DNA from: Rhizobiaceae bacterium
GTDB lineage: Bacteria; Pseudomonadota; Alphaproteobacteria; Rhizobiales; Rhizobiaceae
Length of the DNA: 26,321 bases
Reading direction: 5' to 3'
Assembly: GCA_020696915.1 (NCBI GenBank)
Contig: JAJFMR010000003.1
Location: forward strand, 806 to 27,126
Shown here: one piece after another, positions 25,735 to 26,321 of the stretch
Position numbering within the stretch: the stretch's first letter is position 1
Layout: each line of letters starts with the position of its first letter
Position numbers and translations under genes: made by a program
The notes under the pieces: model-generated
What the model was told of the DNA's origin: nothing
The model's input: only the letters and a program-made list of their open reading frames with translations
Database searches by the model: none

Positions 25735-26061
25735 CTAACTGTCACGACTGCGCGCGGCAGCGGTGCCTAATTCATTCTTCCCCAGTCCATTGAGCCTGAT
25801 GAGATGATAAGCCAAAAGAATAGCGGCGACAAACGTCTTTGTTTGGCAGCGGCGCAGGATTCGCTGCCACAGGGAGGCGGGCAAGTTACTCAGATCGCTT
25901 GCAGTGGATATTAAGACGTGAACTGAGCCGGCGGGCGTCCTTGCGCGGTTGAAACCTGGAACGTCCGGGGCCGGGTGCGCGCCGACACGCGGGACACAGC
26001 TGTTCGCCGGGCGACCACAGGCCGCGCAGCCACCGTCGATGCCGTCCTTTGATAGCGTCAC
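25735..26061 (-). CDS. doubtful 108-aa ORF
   Basis: An open frame from GTG at 26061, overlapping the stop of the DUF5681-like ORF by GTGA. It encodes 108 aa with a CAACG motif near the N-terminus, a Pro/Arg-rich middle and one hydrophobic stretch (TKTFVAAILLAYHLIRL). I recognise no family, and codon choice is only partly like the operon's. It may be real through coupling, or a decayed remnant. Within it, 25829-25842 forms a small inverted repeat (ACAAA-CGTC-TTTGT), flanked by GCCAA/TTGGC. Confidence 0.25.
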   Translation of the reverse strand: MTLSKDGIDGGCAACGRPANSCVPRVGAHPAPDVPGFNRARTPAGSVHVLISTASDLSNLPASLWQRILRRCQTKTFVAAILLAYHLIRLNGLGKNELGTAAARSRDS

Positions 26062-26303
26062 GGTTTCGGTTGATGTGACTCCAGTGCTTGTCGGAGGAAC
26101 TCTGCGGTATCGCTGAAGGTGAACGGCTGCTCGGCAGGTTGGGGCACGAGCTGTCGGCCCTTGAGGTCTGGAGCAGGCGTTGGATCGTGCAGTTCCATCA
26201 GCCGCACCACCAGGGACGCGGCGCGCACGTCGCCGCGGATCGCCTTGGCAATCATGGAGACGACGAAGTTCCGCGGCCGCGAGCGCGTCGGCTGGTCCTT
26301 CAC
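26058..26303 (-). CDS. DUF5681-like protein, possibly N-terminally truncated
   Basis: 81 aa from GTG at 26303. An in-frame TAG at 26319-26321 closes the frame upstream. The sequence RPRNFVVSMIAKAIRGDVRAASLVVRLMELHD resembles the C-terminal half of DUF5681 proteins, which are common in Rhizobiales, often near mobile elements or phage genes. Usual members are longer and have an N-terminal GNPKGRPKG-type stretch, which is missing here. So this may be a truncated remnant, or the family call may be wrong. It shares no evident function with the eCIS operon. Confidence 0.4.
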   Translation of the reverse strand: MKDQPTRSRPRNFVVSMIAKAIRGDVRAASLVVRLMELHDPTPAPDLKGRQLVPQPAEQPFTFSDTAEFLRQALESHQPKP

Positions 26304-26321
26304 CTTCGCTGCCGCTGCCTA

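Noticed and set aside
1..26321. Prophage
   Set aside because: Tail-type genes are present, but there is no capsid, portal, terminase, integrase or lysis gene, and the AAA+ ATPase, DUF4255 and DUF4157 genes mark an eCIS.
1..26321. CRISPR arrays, tRNA and rRNA genes, intact insertion sequences
   Set aside because: No regular repeats, no cloverleaf-like stretch and no transposase signature were seen.

Overview
The window is GC-rich and carries one long, almost gap-free minus-strand operon that encodes an extracellular contractile injection system (eCIS). This is a phage-tail-like nanomachine of the Afp / PVC / MAC type. The nearly unbroken high-GC coding, the NarL/FixJ-type regulator and a DUF5681-like fragment beside it suggest an alphaproteobacterium, most likely of the Rhizobiales (Mesorhizobium-like). 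That assignment is inference from style and neighbours; there is no rRNA or housekeeping marker here.

All genes run right to left. At the right edge (25735-26303) are a DUF5681-like fragment and a doubtful small ORF. Next come a NarL/FixJ-type regulator (24920-25693) and a ~450-bp gene-free interval with a perfect 16-bp palindrome (24747-24762). The operon then runs in this order: sheath (22958-24469), tube (22412-22936), gp26-like zinc-ribbon protein (21698-22399), Pro/Ala-rich linker protein (21018-21701), DUF4255 terminator/cap (19705-21021), AAA+ ATPase (17753-19705), an 83-aa unknown (17505-17756), a 747-aa DUF4157 double-zincin (15265-17508), a 167-aa unknown (14765-15268), a 467-aa DUF4157 double-zincin (13362-14765), CIS tube-initiator (12706-13365), LysM hub protein (12342-12695), gpD-like hub (11202-12329), gpV-like spike (10690-11205), PAAR-like tip (10361-10678), gp25-like wedge (9981-10349), two large baseplate J/gp6-like proteins (7435-9984 and 4799-7438), a gpI-like/beta-helix protein (2685-4802), and a DUF6519-like beta-helix protein that runs off the left edge (<1-2660).

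Together the genes supply a tube in a contractile sheath, capped by the DUF4255 protein, on a baseplate of gp25, J/gp6 and gpI-like proteins with a hub, spike and PAAR tip. The AAA+ ATPase is expected to act in assembly or disassembly. The two DUF4157 metalloprotease-like proteins, placed inside the structural operon with two small unknown proteins, are the best cargo/effector candidates. Successive genes overlap by 1-4 nt (mostly ATGA) or are 10-25 nt apart, so the operon looks like one translationally coupled unit.

Notable points: each DUF4157 protein carries a second HExxH zincin site; the usual one-piece VgrG/Afp8 spike is split into gpD and gpV genes; only one sheath and one tube gene are present; no tape-measure or conventional tail-fibre gene is seen; and the last two genes both encode right-handed beta-helix proteins. 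I see no RNA gene, CRISPR array or intact insertion sequence in the window, and no capsid, terminase or lysis gene, so this is not a prophage.
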